64,000 nucleotides of DNA from Nitrosarchaeum sp. (GCF_025699065.1 NZ_JAILWF010000007.1:51604-115603); one strand, 5' to 3'. Positions 33,441-43,215 are shown, counted from the stretch's first letter. A program made the numbers and translations. Notes: generated from the sequence alone by a model not told the origin.

Positions 33441-34775
33441 TTAGTTGTCATATACACAAAACCATGAAGATGATTCATCAAATCTTGATTCCTTGTTAAT
33501 TCTACCAATTCTTTGTAATGGTCTACTAAGATGTCTATGTGCAGAAACTATTGGAATGTACAGTTGTTTTTTGATTTTTCTTGGAATTTCTATAGTTATT
33601 TTATTTTCAGATTTTTTACCACATTTTATACATTGAAAACCTTGATTTTTTCCTTTTGATTTCATCTTTTTATTACATTTTTTACAAATTGGATTAGATT
33701 TTATCATATTTTTTCTAAGTTGAATTATATCAATGAATTCAAGATTTAGAATCCTTGGATAATTTTTTGATGCCTTTCTAATACCACCACCAACACAAAC
33801 TTTGTCTCCTTTGATCAAACTTGATGCAACATATGTTATTCCAGTAGGTTTGTACACAGCACAACGTAATTCGTATCCATCTGAATTAATAGAGAAAAAA
33901 ACATGACCACCTTTTACAATTTTTGGTTCATCAGATACAATACCAGTAATTTTTCCAGAAGCATATGGTTTAATGTTTTTTGGATTTAGTTCATTTTTTA
34001 AATGATCCCCAGTTCCTTGATTTGATTTGAATATCATATGACCAGATAGTTTTTCACTTGTTTTCAAAATTTTAGTTGCACGTAATAATGAATCTATATT
34101 TTCACCACGTACTCCATAAAAAACAGGATCAGGACCATGAGGAGTAATTAAAACTCGCTCTTTTCTATTATCAAAGCTGTTAAATGTAAACGGTAATGTT
34201 TTTTCCTGCATTGTTTTAACACTTTTTGCAGAAAGACTTCTTTCTTTTCCAAATTTAGAATTTTTTCTATAGCTTAATAGCTCCAACGTGTGATCTTTAA
34301 AATCATATCCAATTGCTCCAATAGCACCTACAAGACCTTGACCATTTCCTTGATAAAAAAATTCCACATTATTTTTTCTGGCAAATTTTTTTGCATAATT
34401 TCTGTTTATCAATTGCCATAAAGCTAATTTACTAAATTTAGAAAACTGTTCTGGAACTTCTTTGTTCTCATAAAAAACCAACCCAGGATTTGCACCGTTT
34501 TTTATATCAGAGTATTTTTCTACGAGTTTTTTAATCTGATTTTTAATTTTTGAAGGATTTTTTGTTCTTATTTTCATAGAAACTGCACCATTTCCTCTTG
34601 TTTTCCACGGAATGTTTGGATTAAATCTAATTAATTTTGGAAAATCTAGAAATTCAATATCTTGTTTTTTTAGCAAATCAACAATTTTGTAGGCAAGAAA
34701 AGTTGTGCACATTCCTTTTGGAGAATCTGTATCATCAAAACCAATATTGAGTACTTGGGTATCAGTCATAAACAA
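33441..34775 (-). CDS. tiaS: tRNA(Ile2) 2-agmatinylcytidine synthetase TiaS
   Basis: Attaches agmatine to C34 of tRNA-Ile(CAT) so that it reads AUA and is charged with isoleucine. The 444-aa protein starts with the family signature IGFDDTDSPKGMCTT (about 11-25), has FYQGNGQGLVGAIGAIGYDF in the kinase-like domain, an OB-fold region (SGKITGIVSDEPK), and a C-terminal zinc ribbon CKKCNKK...QCIKCGKK. The essential role is known from archaeal biochemistry. The first ATG follows MFM; ATG at the third codon would give MTDTQVLNIGF. Confidence 0.95.
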   Translation of the reverse strand: MFMTDTQVLNIGFDDTDSPKGMCTTFLAYKIVDLLKKQDIEFLDFPKLIRFNPNIPWKTRGNGAVSMKIRTKNPSKIKNQIKKLVEKYSDIKNGANPGLVFYENKEVPEQFSKFSKLALWQLINRNYAKKFARKNNVEFFYQGNGQGLVGAIGAIGYDFKDHTLELLSYRKNSKFGKERSLSAKSVKTMQEKTLPFTFNSFDNRKERVLITPHGPDPVFYGVRGENIDSLLRATKILKTSEKLSGHMIFKSNQGTGDHLKNELNPKNIKPYASGKITGIVSDEPKIVKGGHVFFSINSDGYELRCAVYKPTGITYVASSLIKGDKVCVGGGIRKASKNYPRILNLEFIDIIQLRKNMIKSNPICKKCNKKMKSKGKNQGFQCIKCGKKSENKITIEIPRKIKKQLYIPIVSAHRHLSRPLQRIGRINKESRFDESSSWFCVYDN

Positions 34776-34853
34776 ATAATAGAATTTCAGACATTTTTAG
34801 TTGTTGGAAGGTACAATTGGTTTAAATTAATAACGCCATATTTTTAGCTGGAA

Positions 34854-35849
34854 TTGATTGTAATAGATGAAGAGCGTATCTTCAAAGAAATTGAAACAAA
34901 GAAACCTGCCTCAGTGTCTCTAAATGGTCCAGATGGAATTCTTCCTCAAGTACAAGAAACTGCCATGAGTATTACAAGACGGTTTGGGATTCCTGCATAT
35001 GTGTTAGCTGATACAACTTGGGGAACATGTGATCTAAATTCAAATGGTTCCAAAGTATTAGGAGCTGAAATTCAATTTAACATTGGACATACAATAAACA
35101 CTGAATCAATTGAGAAAAATCTTATTCTAATTAATGCATTTGATGATGTTGAGTTTGATAGTGTTGCCAAAAAATGTGTTGATATTCTTAAGGGAAAGCA
35201 AATATCATTGGTAACTGATAGTCAGCACTTACATCAAATGGATAGAGTAAATGAAATTTTGACTAATGGTGGAGTTCAAGTGAAAATTGGAAAAGGAAAA
35301 GGACAGTTAAATGATGGACAAGTATTTGGATGTGAATTTTATCCAGCTACAGAACTAAAAGACAAAGTTGATGCATATGTATTCTTAGGACAAAGCAATT
35401 TTCATGCAGCTGGAATTGCTCTATCAACTAACAAGCCAACTTATGTTTTAGATCCATACTTTAACGAAGTACGAGAAGTAACCGAATTTGCTCAAAAATT
35501 AAAAAAGAAAGCTACGCTTGCAATATACAAAGCTGCTGATGCTCAGTCCTTTGGAATAATCATAGGTCTCAAAGAAGGACAGTTATCCAAAGTATTTGCT
35601 TTAAAATTTAAAAAAGAATTAGAAAAAGAAGGAAAAACTGTTCAATTATTTGCATTAACAGACATCACAAATGAGAGATTAAAAAATCTAAAAGGAATTG
35701 ATGCGTTTATTCAAGTAGCATGTCCTAGAATTTCTACAGATAATCAATTTGACAAGCCTGTTCTTTCAACACCACAGGCAAATGCACTTTTAAAAATATT
35801 AAGACATGAAAATATCGATGAGTATCTAGAGATTCCTCATTGGCTTTAA
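34854..35849 (+). CDS. dph2: diphthamide biosynthesis enzyme Dph2
   Basis: Radical-type SAM enzyme that adds the 3-amino-3-carboxypropyl group to the diphthamide His of aEF2. The 331-aa protein carries the three conserved cysteines that hold the [4Fe-4S] cluster: WGTCDLNS (about residue 59), FGCEFYP (about 163) and VACPRIS (about 287). The start is TTG at 34854 (MIVIDEERIF), with an AT box (TTTAAATTAAT, near 34821-34831) about 27 nt upstream. It is divergent from tiaS. Confidence 0.94.
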   Translation: MIVIDEERIFKEIETKKPASVSLNGPDGILPQVQETAMSITRRFGIPAYVLADTTWGTCDLNSNGSKVLGAEIQFNIGHTINTESIEKNLILINAFDDVEFDSVAKKCVDILKGKQISLVTDSQHLHQMDRVNEILTNGGVQVKIGKGKGQLNDGQVFGCEFYPATELKDKVDAYVFLGQSNFHAAGIALSTNKPTYVLDPYFNEVREVTEFAQKLKKKATLAIYKAADAQSFGIIIGLKEGQLSKVFALKFKKELEKEGKTVQLFALTDITNERLKNLKGIDAFIQVACPRISTDNQFDKPVLSTPQANALLKILRHENIDEYLEIPHWL

Positions 35850-35851
35850 AA

Positions 35852-36454
35852 TTAGGATATCAATTTTAGAAATTTTTGATTTCCCATTAAATTTTCAAAA
35901 GATTTAGTTTTTTTTGCTTTGATTTTATATTGGATACCTTGTGAAATTGCTTTTTCAAGAGTATCAAGTGAATCGTCTAACCGTGAAAGCATTGTAAGAT
36001 TACAAGATTTGTCAAATAAAACATCGCCATTATTAGGATAATCCTCTAAAATGATATCACAACATTGAATTGATTCCTCAAAACTATTTAATGAAAATAA
36101 AATTCTTTCTTTGTGATATAGAACAATGTTGTATTTAGGATTATTTTTCAAAATAGTATTGCAATAAATTAATGCATCAGTAAATACGCCTTTTTTTCTT
36201 AAGGAAGATATTTTGTTTACTAAAACAGATAGATCATTCGGATCTAATTTTAATGCAATATCATAACATTGAATTGCACCGTCATAATTTTTTAATTTAT
36301 TTAGTGCGTATCCCTTATTGTTAAGCGATGCAATATGATTTGAATCCTCACTTAAAATTTTATCATAATAAACAATTGCTTCTTGTAATTTTCCTTTTAA
36401 AAATAATCTGTTGGCTTCATCAAGAAGCGAATCAATTTTTGGATTACCAGTCAT
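35852..36454 (-). CDS. TPR-repeat protein
   Basis: A 200-aa protein built of about four tetratricopeptide repeats. Typical units: ANRLFLKGKLQEAIVYYDKIL, LNNKGYALNKLKNYDGAIQCYDIALKLDPND and LYHKERILFSLNSFEESIQCCDIIL. TPR arrays serve as protein-interaction scaffolds; the partner is unknown. It has no signal peptide or membrane helix. It lies 13 nt downstream of the MDR dehydrogenase and is probably co-transcribed, and its stop is 2 nt from the convergent dph2 stop. Confidence 0.85.
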   Translation of the reverse strand: MTGNPKIDSLLDEANRLFLKGKLQEAIVYYDKILSEDSNHIASLNNKGYALNKLKNYDGAIQCYDIALKLDPNDLSVLVNKISSLRKKGVFTDALIYCNTILKNNPKYNIVLYHKERILFSLNSFEESIQCCDIILEDYPNNGDVLFDKSCNLTMLSRLDDSLDTLEKAISQGIQYKIKAKKTKSFENLMGNQKFLKLIS

Positions 36455-36467
36455 AATTGACTCTAAA

Positions 36468-37538
36468 TTATGGTTTCATTAAGATTTTACCAAAGAGGCC
36501 TTTGCCAGTTAACATTTTAGTATGTGCTTCTGCAGCTTGCTCAAATGTATAAACAGAGTCAATAATTGACTTTATTTTTCCCTGTGACATCCAATATAGA
36601 GCCTGTTCTAATTCAGATCTAGTTCCCTGAGTTGAGCCCAAAATATTAATTCCTTTGAAAAAAATATGTCGTAAATCGGTTTTAGCATCATATCCAGTTG
36701 TTGCTCCGGTTGTAACAATTGTTGCACCATACTTTAACAAAGTTAATTCTTTATTCCAATGTGAACCACCAATATGCTCAAAAATTACATCTAGTCCTTG
36801 AACATCACCAAATGGTTTGATAATCTTTTTAGCGATCTCGCGAACTTCTTTATGCCAATCTTCTTTTCTATGATCGACTGCATAATCAGCACCTAGTTCT
36901 AATAATTGATTTAATTTGTCAGGACTAGCAGTTGCAATTACAGTACAACCAAATAATTTAGCTATCTGAATTCCATAATTTCCAACACCTGAACTGCCAC
37001 CCATAACCAACACCAATTGTCCAGGTTGAATCTTTGCTCTACCAACTAACATATGCCACGATGTAAGTAAAGTCATAGAAGCTGCAGCTGCGGATTCATA
37101 CGTTACATTATCAGGTATTTTTACAACATTTACTTCTGGCAAATGTGTAACTTCACAGTATCCACCCCAAAGTGGACCAGTTTCAAATCCCCAAATTTTT
37201 CTCTTTTTGCAATCATATTCTCTTCCACTTGTACATAATTTACAAACTCTACATGACATATTTCCATGAGATACGACTCTATCACCAATTTTGATATTTT
37301 TTACATCTTCACCTATTGCAATTACTTCTCCTGCAGCATCAGTACCAGAAATGTGAGGCAATGGTACAGCTAAAGGTTTTCCTCTCATCCCCCAAATATC
37401 ATCATAATTCAAAGAGGCACATTTTACTTTGAAAACAACTTCGTTTGGTTTTGGAATAGGTTCAGGAATATCTTTAATTTTTAAAATTTTTGAAAAATCA
37501 TCATCTGTAGTATAATTATCATATACTAGGGCTTTCAT
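36468..37538 (-). CDS. zinc-containing medium-chain alcohol dehydrogenase-like oxidoreductase
   Basis: A 356-aa MDR-superfamily enzyme with GroES-like N-terminal and Rossmann C-terminal domains. The structural-zinc cysteines are visible (CRVCKLCTSGREYDC). The catalytic-site region has CASLNYDDIWG and HISGTDAAGEV, where the usual Cys-x-His ligand pair is not obvious, closer to quinone reductase or crotonyl/acryloyl-CoA reductase-type members. The nucleotide loop is GGSSGVGNYGIQIAK. The substrate cannot be told from sequence. It is the first gene of a pair with the TPR protein. Confidence 0.88.
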   Translation of the reverse strand: MKALVYDNYTTDDDFSKILKIKDIPEPIPKPNEVVFKVKCASLNYDDIWGMRGKPLAVPLPHISGTDAAGEVIAIGEDVKNIKIGDRVVSHGNMSCRVCKLCTSGREYDCKKRKIWGFETGPLWGGYCEVTHLPEVNVVKIPDNVTYESAAAASMTLLTSWHMLVGRAKIQPGQLVLVMGGSSGVGNYGIQIAKLFGCTVIATASPDKLNQLLELGADYAVDHRKEDWHKEVREIAKKIIKPFGDVQGLDVIFEHIGGSHWNKELTLLKYGATIVTTGATTGYDAKTDLRHIFFKGINILGSTQGTRSELEQALYWMSQGKIKSIIDSVYTFEQAAEAHTKMLTGKGLFGKILMKP

Positions 37539-37626
37539 GATTATTGCAAACTTTTTCCGGTTATATGATTTGTCAAATTAGGCTCAAACCACAAACAATT
37601 ATAATCATAACTCCAAAAAATACAAC

Positions 37627-38178
37627 ATGTCTGAAATTGCTGCACTTCCAGGAGACAAAATAGCATCTATTGAAGAATATGAAACAGGTTACAATACTTT
37701 TGATGACGGGGATATGGTACGTGCATCAACTGTAGGTAAGACAGAACTGGACAAAGAAGCTAGAGTTGCAAACATAAAACATCCAAAAATAATATCAATT
37801 CCTAAAGTGGGAGACATCATAATAGGAACAGTAGCTGCAGTAATGTCTTCTATGATCGCAGTATCAATTGATTACATTAATGGTAAACCAACGACTTCTA
37901 AAGTTGAATGTATTTGCTCAACTAGAAATCTTAGAAAAAAGAATGTTGCTTTGGTAAACGATATTGTTACACTAAAAATTTTGAATCATCTAAATGGTAC
38001 AATTCATGCTTCAATTGAGGAACCACATTTAGGGGTATTATTTACAAAATGTAGAAAATGTGGTAAAAAAGTAGTCCAGATGCGCGATGCCATAAAATGT
38101 ACAGAATGTTCTTGGATTGATGAAAGAAAACTTTCAACAAATTATGGTAATAGTGATTTCGTAAAGCTGAGAGAGTAA
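37627..38178 (+). CDS. csl4: exosome RNA-binding subunit Csl4
   Basis: Cap subunit of the archaeal exosome (183 aa). An N-terminal domain starting with LPGDKIASIEEYETGYNTF is the Csl4 signature. A central S1 RNA-binding domain (about 70-140) is followed by a zinc ribbon CRKCGKK...CTECSW. It recruits RNA and the DnaG subunit to the exosome core (known for the family). An AT box TTATAATCAT lies about 27 nt before the ATG. pheA follows after 3 nt. Confidence 0.94.
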   Translation: MSEIAALPGDKIASIEEYETGYNTFDDGDMVRASTVGKTELDKEARVANIKHPKIISIPKVGDIIIGTVAAVMSSMIAVSIDYINGKPTTSKVECICSTRNLRKKNVALVNDIVTLKILNHLNGTIHASIEEPHLGVLFTKCRKCGKKVVQMRDAIKCTECSWIDERKLSTNYGNSDFVKLRE

Positions 38179-38181
38179 GAA

Positions 38182-38997
38182 ATGACAAGTGTTTCGTTCC
38201 AAGGTGAACGAGGGGCATATAGTGAAGCAGCAGCTAAGGCATTTTTCAACACAGAGATTAATGTAGTACCCCTTCCAACCTTTGCAAAAGTTTTAGAAAA
38301 TACAATACAAGACAAAACAGAGTATTCTATTTTACCAGTAGAAAATTCATTGGAAGGAAGTATTGGAGAAAGTTATGATTTACTGTATTCAACATCACTT
38401 AATGCCATTGGCGAAATCTATCATAGAATTGAACACTGCTTGATAGGAAGTGGTTCATTAGAAGAGATAGATACTGTTTACTCTCATCCACAAGCATTGG
38501 GACAGTGCAGGAATTTTATCGAAAAGCACAACATGAAGACAGTACCTTCGTATGATACTGCAGGAAGTGTAAAGATAATCAAAGAATTGAATAAAAAAAA
38601 CATAGCCTGTATTGCAAGCAAAGATGCATCTAAAATTTACAATATGCCTGTAATATCAGAAAACATTGCAAATAATTTGAATAATTATACCAGATTTCTG
38701 ATATTATCAAAAAACAATAAGGAAGAAACTGGAAAAGACAAGACATCAATAATTTTTTCAATAAAACATGAACCTGGATCTCTGCATAGAATTATAGAAA
38801 AATTTTACAATTATAATGTTAATTTAACAAAAATTGAATCACGGCCTACCAAAGCAAATACATGGGAATATAATTTCTACGTGGATTTTGAAGGACATGC
38901 AAAAAATCCAAAGATTACAGAGATGTTAGTAAAAATCAAAGATGAAACATTATTTATGAAAATACTTGGATCTTATCCTTCTGCAAAGTTAAACTAG
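38182..38997 (+). CDS. pheA: prephenate dehydratase
   Basis: Converts prephenate to phenylpyruvate for phenylalanine. The 271-aa protein has the catalytic periplasmic-binding-like domain (VSFQGERGAYSEAAA, LPVENSLEGSIGESYDLL, SHPQALGQC and the TRF motif NYTRFLIL) and a C-terminal ACT domain (HEPGSLHRIIEKF, with ESRPTK) that senses phenylalanine. There is no fused chorismate mutase. It is co-transcribed with csl4 (3-nt gap), and its stop overlaps the stop of the convergent gene. Confidence 0.95.
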   Translation: MTSVSFQGERGAYSEAAAKAFFNTEINVVPLPTFAKVLENTIQDKTEYSILPVENSLEGSIGESYDLLYSTSLNAIGEIYHRIEHCLIGSGSLEEIDTVYSHPQALGQCRNFIEKHNMKTVPSYDTAGSVKIIKELNKKNIACIASKDASKIYNMPVISENIANNLNNYTRFLILSKNNKEETGKDKTSIIFSIKHEPGSLHRIIEKFYNYNVNLTKIESRPTKANTWEYNFYVDFEGHAKNPKITEMLVKIKDETLFMKILGSYPSAKLN

Positions 38998-39461
38998 AAT
39001 CCTTTGGGCTTTCTTAAAGTAAAACCCATACTAAATCCAATAATTACCATTCCAGAAGTGATAACAATAATGTGGTATGTAAACAAAATAGGATCTGTTG
39101 TTATTTCTAACGTTGCTTCTACTTTTAATTCAGAAGAACCGGTATTTTGAAGATGTATTACAGTTACGCCATCTTCAAGATGGACCCAATCTAAAGTAAC
39201 TTCTTTAGTATGAGATGTTTTTGGAATCTGAAGGCCTAAACCAGGACTAGCTAATGAAATATCAAATTTTTCACCTATAATTTTCATATGTTGTTTGGCA
39301 TGATCACTTGCACGAATTTGGTATGAGGTAGTTTCGCCTACTCCAAACGTTTCATTAACCTCAATTGTTTTCAATCCAATATCAGAAATTAAAGAATAAA
39401 TCCCAATTCCAATAATGGTACTTCCGACAATAATTCCAATGATAGTTCTTTTGGATAGCAC
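38994..39461 (-). CDS. two-helix membrane protein of unknown function
   Basis: About 155 aa from the GTG start at 39461 (MLSKRTIIGIIVG). An N-terminal membrane helix (about 6-24), an exposed beta-rich middle with no Cys, and a second helix near the C-terminus (IIVITSGMVIIGFSMGF) followed by RKPKGF are visible. A longer frame from 39512 exists, but the TATA-like TTTAAAAAATT (39484-39494) is about 27 nt upstream of the GTG and would leave the extra residues untranscribed. This topology (helix, extracellular domain, helix) recurs in thaumarchaeal surface proteins; function unknown. Confidence 0.7.
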   Translation of the reverse strand: MLSKRTIIGIIVGSTIIGIGIYSLISDIGLKTIEVNETFGVGETTSYQIRASDHAKQHMKIIGEKFDISLASPGLGLQIPKTSHTKEVTLDWVHLEDGVTVIHLQNTGSSELKVEATLEITTDPILFTYHIIVITSGMVIIGFSMGFTLRKPKGF

Positions 39462-39571
39462 AAATGAATGATTTGAAATGCAGTTTAAAAAATTACCGGA
39501 ATGGAGAATCAATTTTTAGCATGCCACAAAAAGAAAGACATGGACAAATATCTTTCAGACATAACTAAATC

Positions 39572-39760
39572 ATGCAAACTGCAACCCAGTGCAAAACCGT
39601 CATAGAGCCATACATGTCATCAATCCTAGTTAGAAGAGAGCCCAAACACGCTCTTCTAACTAGTGAAGTAAAAATTAATCCAGACTTGATGGGATTATCA
39701 TGTCTAGTTATGGATGAAGAATATGATTATGCTTATCAAAATAAGAGGAGGTGTATTTGA
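39572..39760 (+). CDS. small protein translationally coupled to a secreted protein (62 aa)
   Basis: I do not recognise this 62-aa protein. It contains two cysteines near the ends (positions 7 and 61) plus one in GLSCLVMDEE, and an acidic C-terminal half. It is supported by an AT box (ACAAATATC, about 39544-39552) roughly 25 nt upstream and, more strongly, by its stop codon TGA, which overlaps the TTG start of the next gene (TTGA, 39757-39760), with that gene's Shine-Dalgarno embedded in its last codons. Confidence 0.6.
   Translation: MQTATQCKTVIEPYMSSILVRREPKHALLTSEVKINPDLMGLSCLVMDEEYDYAYQNKRRCI
39746..39753 (+). promoter_or_regulatory. strong Shine-Dalgarno for the secreted protein at 39757
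   Basis: AGGAGGTG is a full anti-16S match. Its GGAGG core ends 5 nt before TTG 39757, the standard spacing, which favours that start over GTG 39751 and ATG 39766. It sits inside the coding sequence of the 62-aa gene. Confidence 0.7.
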
Positions 39761-40053
39761 AAAGAATGAAAACAATATTAGGAATATCCTTAATGGCTAT
39801 CTTGGTAACTGGTTTAATTGCTCCAGCATTACAAGAGGCACATGCTTACCCAGTAAAAGCTGATAATTCTGAAAAATTAAAACCAAAATCGTTCGGTGTA
39901 AAAATAAAAGATAAGATACCAACAATGGATTCACAAAACATCAAACATAATATCTTTGATGGAATAAAAAAAGAAGAAGTTAAGGCATATAAGAAAATTT
40001 ACGCAGAGGCATATGCAAAACAAGCTTTGAAAAAACTCTACAAATTAGGATAA
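39757..40053 (+). CDS. small secreted Lys-rich protein
   Basis: A 98-aa protein with a signal peptide (KTILGISLMAILVTGLIAPA, cleavage after about residue 30 at EAHA). The mature part is basic, predicted helical and rich in Lys, Ala and Tyr (YAEAYAKQALKKLYKLG), with no Cys. Start TTG 39757 was chosen from the Shine-Dalgarno position. It is coupled to the 62-aa gene. Function unknown; possibly a small exported structural or matrix protein. Confidence 0.75.
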   Translation: MKRMKTILGISLMAILVTGLIAPALQEAHAYPVKADNSEKLKPKSFGVKIKDKIPTMDSQNIKHNIFDGIKKEEVKAYKKIYAEAYAKQALKKLYKLG

Positions 40054-40115
40054 TATTTTTTGATCCTTTTTCATATTTATTTTTTTAATTTAGCATTAGA
40101 TTTAAAAAAAATCAA

Positions 40116-41549
40116 TTACATTAGAGATACGTCATGTGGTTGACTTTCAGCAAATCCAGCTCTAGACATTTTGATAAATTCTGCATTTGCTTGCATTTGT
40201 GGAATTGTGTGTGCACCACAGTAACTCAGACCAGAACGAACGCCACCAGTTAATTGTTTTAAAATATCTGTCACTGTTCCTTTGTATGGAACCATTGCTT
40301 CAACTCCTTCTGCAACATAATCATTAAGATCTTCATCAAGTGAAATTGAACCTGTTTCTTTTGATTTTCTCCCTAATGAAGCTCCAAGTGAAGCCATTCC
40401 GCGATATATCTTGAATCGTTTGCCATTTTTAGTCAATACAGTACCAGGAGATTCATCTGTACCTCCAAGCATACTTCCCACCATTACAGAAGATGCACCT
40501 GCAGCTAATGCTTTTGTAGCATCACCCGATGTTCTAGTGCCACCATCAGAAATAATTGGGATGCCATAATCTTTTCCAATCTTTGCACAATCCATTACTG
40601 CAGTTAATTGTGGCACTCCAGAACCAGTAATTACCCTAGTAATACAAATTGAGCCAGACCCTACACCGACCTTTACTGCATCTACTCCAGCCTTAATTAG
40701 ATCCTCAGCACCTTGTGCAGTTGCAATATTTCCAGCAATTAATTCACATTTAGGAAATGCCTTTTTGATGTTACGAATTGTGCTTATTGCATTTTCACTA
40801 TGACCATGTGCAATATCAACAACTAGTACATCTGCACCTGCCTCTAGTAGAGATTCTGATCTTTCCATAAAATCGCCTTTTACACCTACTGCAGCACCAA
40901 CAAGAGGCCTTCCTTTCTTATCTTTTGATGCAGAAGGATAATCTTCAATATTTGTAATGTCTTTGCTTGTAATCAAACCTTTAATCGAACCATTTTCATC
41001 AATTATTGGTAATTTTTCAATTCTATGTTGATGTAAAATTTTCTTTGCTTCATCCAAGCTTACACCTAGTTTAGCAGTTACAACATCTTTGGTCATAACA
41101 TCTTTGATAAGATGAGTAGTGTCGGTTTCAAACAAAAGATCCCTATCTGTAACTATTCCAACCAATTTGGAATTTGAGTCAATGACTAAAAGACCAGAAA
41201 TTTCTTTTTCTTCAGCATAATTTATTGCGTCTTGAATAGTTTTATCGTGATTAATTACATATGGATTTTCAATCATTACGCTTCCTGAACGCTTTACTTT
41301 TAGAACTTCATTTGCTTGTTCTTTAATTGTCAAAAACCTATGAATGATTCCTATTCCTCCAGCTCTGGCCATAGCAACTGCCATAGCAGATTCAGTTACC
41401 GTATCCATATTTGCACTAACAAATGGAATATTAATTGAAATATTACGTGATAATTTTGTTTTTAAATCCGTTTGAGATCTGCTAGTGATGTCTGAATATT
41501 TGGGTACGAGAAGAACATCATCAAAAGTTAATCCTTCTTTGAATTCCAA
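40116..41549 (-). CDS. guaB: inosine-5'-monophosphate dehydrogenase
   Basis: Converts IMP to XMP, the branch point to GMP. The 477-aa protein has a TIM barrel interrupted by two CBS domains (about 95-210). The active-site loop GSGSICITR contains the catalytic Cys; [20 protein letters not shown] and the flap region YRGMASLGA are present. A TATA-like CTTATAATCC (about 41577-41586) lies about 32 nt before the ATG. Its product feeds GuaA, encoded at 43838-45361. Confidence 0.96.
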   Translation of the reverse strand: MEFKEGLTFDDVLLVPKYSDITSRSQTDLKTKLSRNISINIPFVSANMDTVTESAMAVAMARAGGIGIIHRFLTIKEQANEVLKVKRSGSVMIENPYVINHDKTIQDAINYAEEKEISGLLVIDSNSKLVGIVTDRDLLFETDTTHLIKDVMTKDVVTAKLGVSLDEAKKILHQHRIEKLPIIDENGSIKGLITSKDITNIEDYPSASKDKKGRPLVGAAVGVKGDFMERSESLLEAGADVLVVDIAHGHSENAISTIRNIKKAFPKCELIAGNIATAQGAEDLIKAGVDAVKVGVGSGSICITRVITGSGVPQLTAVMDCAKIGKDYGIPIISDGGTRTSGDATKALAAGASSVMVGSMLGGTDESPGTVLTKNGKRFKIYRGMASLGASLGRKSKETGSISLDEDLNDYVAEGVEAMVPYKGTVTDILKQLTGGVRSGLSYCGAHTIPQMQANAEFIKMSRAGFAESQPHDVSLM

Positions 41550-41594
41550 TGAAACCTTGTAAAGATGGTCTAAGATGGATTATAAGCCTTTGTG

Positions 41595-42455
41595 TCACCT
41601 AGACAGTTTTGATGCAATGGTAATGGCATCTTTTGTTTCTGCCACATTATGAGTACGAATAATATTAGCACCATTTAGAACAGAAATGGCTTCTGCTACA
41701 AGAGAACCATTTAATCGATCGAATGTGTTTTTCTTACCCAAAAGTTTTCCAATAAATGATTTGTTTGAAACTGAGATCAAAATTGGATACCCCATCTTAA
41801 TAGATTTTAATTTTTGAATAATTGAGAGATCTCTCTCTATCCAATCAGATCTAATTTTTGTAAAAAAGGATCCACTACCAGATTTTCTAAAAAAACCGAT
41901 AGCAGGATCTAAAACAATCTTACTTGACGGAATACCAGCAGTTTTTGCAAGTAGAATACTATCTTTTAAAAGATTTTTAGTTGATTGAGGATCTCCAGAT
42001 ACTGTTTTTGAATCAAAGGCACATAAAACAAGTGATGGAGAATAATTTTCGATCACATTAATCATTTGATCATCATACTTTAAACCAGAAATATCATTAA
42101 TTATTTCAATTCCATATTCTAAAACAGACTTGGCAACATTAGCCCTACATGTATCAACCGATATTGGCAGATTAGATACATTTTGAATAACTTTAATTGC
42201 ATCTAGAATTCTTTTGGTTTCTAATTTTTCAGATATTAATGTTGAAAGATATGGTGCAGTGGACATTCCTCCAACATCAATAAAATCTGCACCATCAATT
42301 TCCATCTGTTTTATTGTATTTGCAATCTGTTGTTTTGTTACTTTAATTGATTTTTTGTAAAATGACTCAGGACTAGTGTTTAAAATTGCCATTATTCGGA
42401 CCGGATTCTTCCCTCCTATGCCTATATTTCCAAGCTTAGTCACATGATTTATCAT
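41595..42455 (-). CDS. folP: dihydropteroate synthase-family protein
   Basis: TIM-barrel pterin-binding enzyme of about 286 aa. Motifs: VRIMAILNTSPESFYK, DFIDVGGMSTAPY, ISVDTCRANVAKS, INDISGL and IRTHNVAETKDA. It joins the hydroxymethylpterin diphosphate to p-aminobenzoate or a related arylamine. Starts are possible at ATG 42455 (used here), TTG 42467 or GTG 42443. It is divergent from mptE, which makes the diphosphate substrate, so the two form a pterin module. The start region overlaps the neighbour's promoter. Confidence 0.9.
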   Translation of the reverse strand: MINHVTKLGNIGIGGKNPVRIMAILNTSPESFYKKSIKVTKQQIANTIKQMEIDGADFIDVGGMSTAPYLSTLISEKLETKRILDAIKVIQNVSNLPISVDTCRANVAKSVLEYGIEIINDISGLKYDDQMINVIENYSPSLVLCAFDSKTVSGDPQSTKNLLKDSILLAKTAGIPSSKIVLDPAIGFFRKSGSGSFFTKIRSDWIERDLSIIQKLKSIKMGYPILISVSNKSFIGKLLGKKNTFDRLNGSLVAEAISVLNGANIIRTHNVAETKDAITIASKLSR

Positions 42456-42477
42456 AAACCATGTCAATTTGAGTCAT

Positions 42478-43215
42478 ATGGTGATTGCCGGGTGGAATGA
42501 AAAATATGCAACGATTCGAAAAGAATTCAAATATAGTAAAGAACAAGATAGAGAATCAGCAATAATTTTAGATTCAATTTTAAGGAAAAATATTTCTAAT
42601 AAAAAAATTAGAGATGAAATATCCGGTAAAACTGTATTTGTAATAGGTGCTGGACCTTCATTGTCATTAGCCATACCAAAATTAAAAAAATTTAAAAAAG
42701 TTGTAAAAATTGTAGCCGATAGCGCAGTAAAGCCATTGATAGAGAATGGAATCAAACCACACATTGTTGTAACAGACTTGGATGGAGATGAATATTCTTT
42801 GAAAAAAATTGGTAAAACAGATTCAATTTTTGTGGTTCATGCACATGGTGATAACATTAGTAAATTACAACTTGCTGAAAATTTTAAAAATTGTATTGGA
42901 ACAACACAAACAAGCCCATTTAAAAAAATACAAAATTTTGGTGGCTTTACTGATGGAGATAGGAGTGTTTTTCTTGCAAATCATTTTGAAGCAAAGAAAA
43001 TTATATTATTTGGAATGGATTTTGGAAATAAAATTGGAAAATATTCTCAAACAAAAGCATCAGAAAGACAAATCAAATTAAAGAAATTAAGAAGAGCTAG
43101 ATTGCTTTTGGAATGGCTATCAGAAAATTCAAGATCGCAGTTATTTACAACATCAAGCCAAATTAATGGATTTCAAAAAATATCATATGATGAACTTGAT
43201 ATTATAATTACCTAG
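42478..43215 (+). CDS. mptE: 6-hydroxymethyl-7,8-dihydropterin diphosphokinase (MptE type)
   Basis: Archaeal replacement for FolK (DUF115 family), about 245 aa. Signatures: VFVIGAGPSLS, KIVADSAVKPLIENGIKPHIVVTDLDGD, VVHAHGDN, GFTDGDRSVFLA and LFGMDFGNKIGKYS. ATG 42478 fits a TATA-like TTTATCATAAA about 27 nt upstream (leaderless); TTG 42469 is the alternative. Its pairing with folP supports the tetrahydropterin assignment. Confidence 0.92.
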   Translation: MVIAGWNEKYATIRKEFKYSKEQDRESAIILDSILRKNISNKKIRDEISGKTVFVIGAGPSLSLAIPKLKKFKKVVKIVADSAVKPLIENGIKPHIVVTDLDGDEYSLKKIGKTDSIFVVHAHGDNISKLQLAENFKNCIGTTQTSPFKKIQNFGGFTDGDRSVFLANHFEAKKIILFGMDFGNKIGKYSQTKASERQIKLKKLRRARLLLEWLSENSRSQLFTTSSQINGFQKISYDELDIIIT

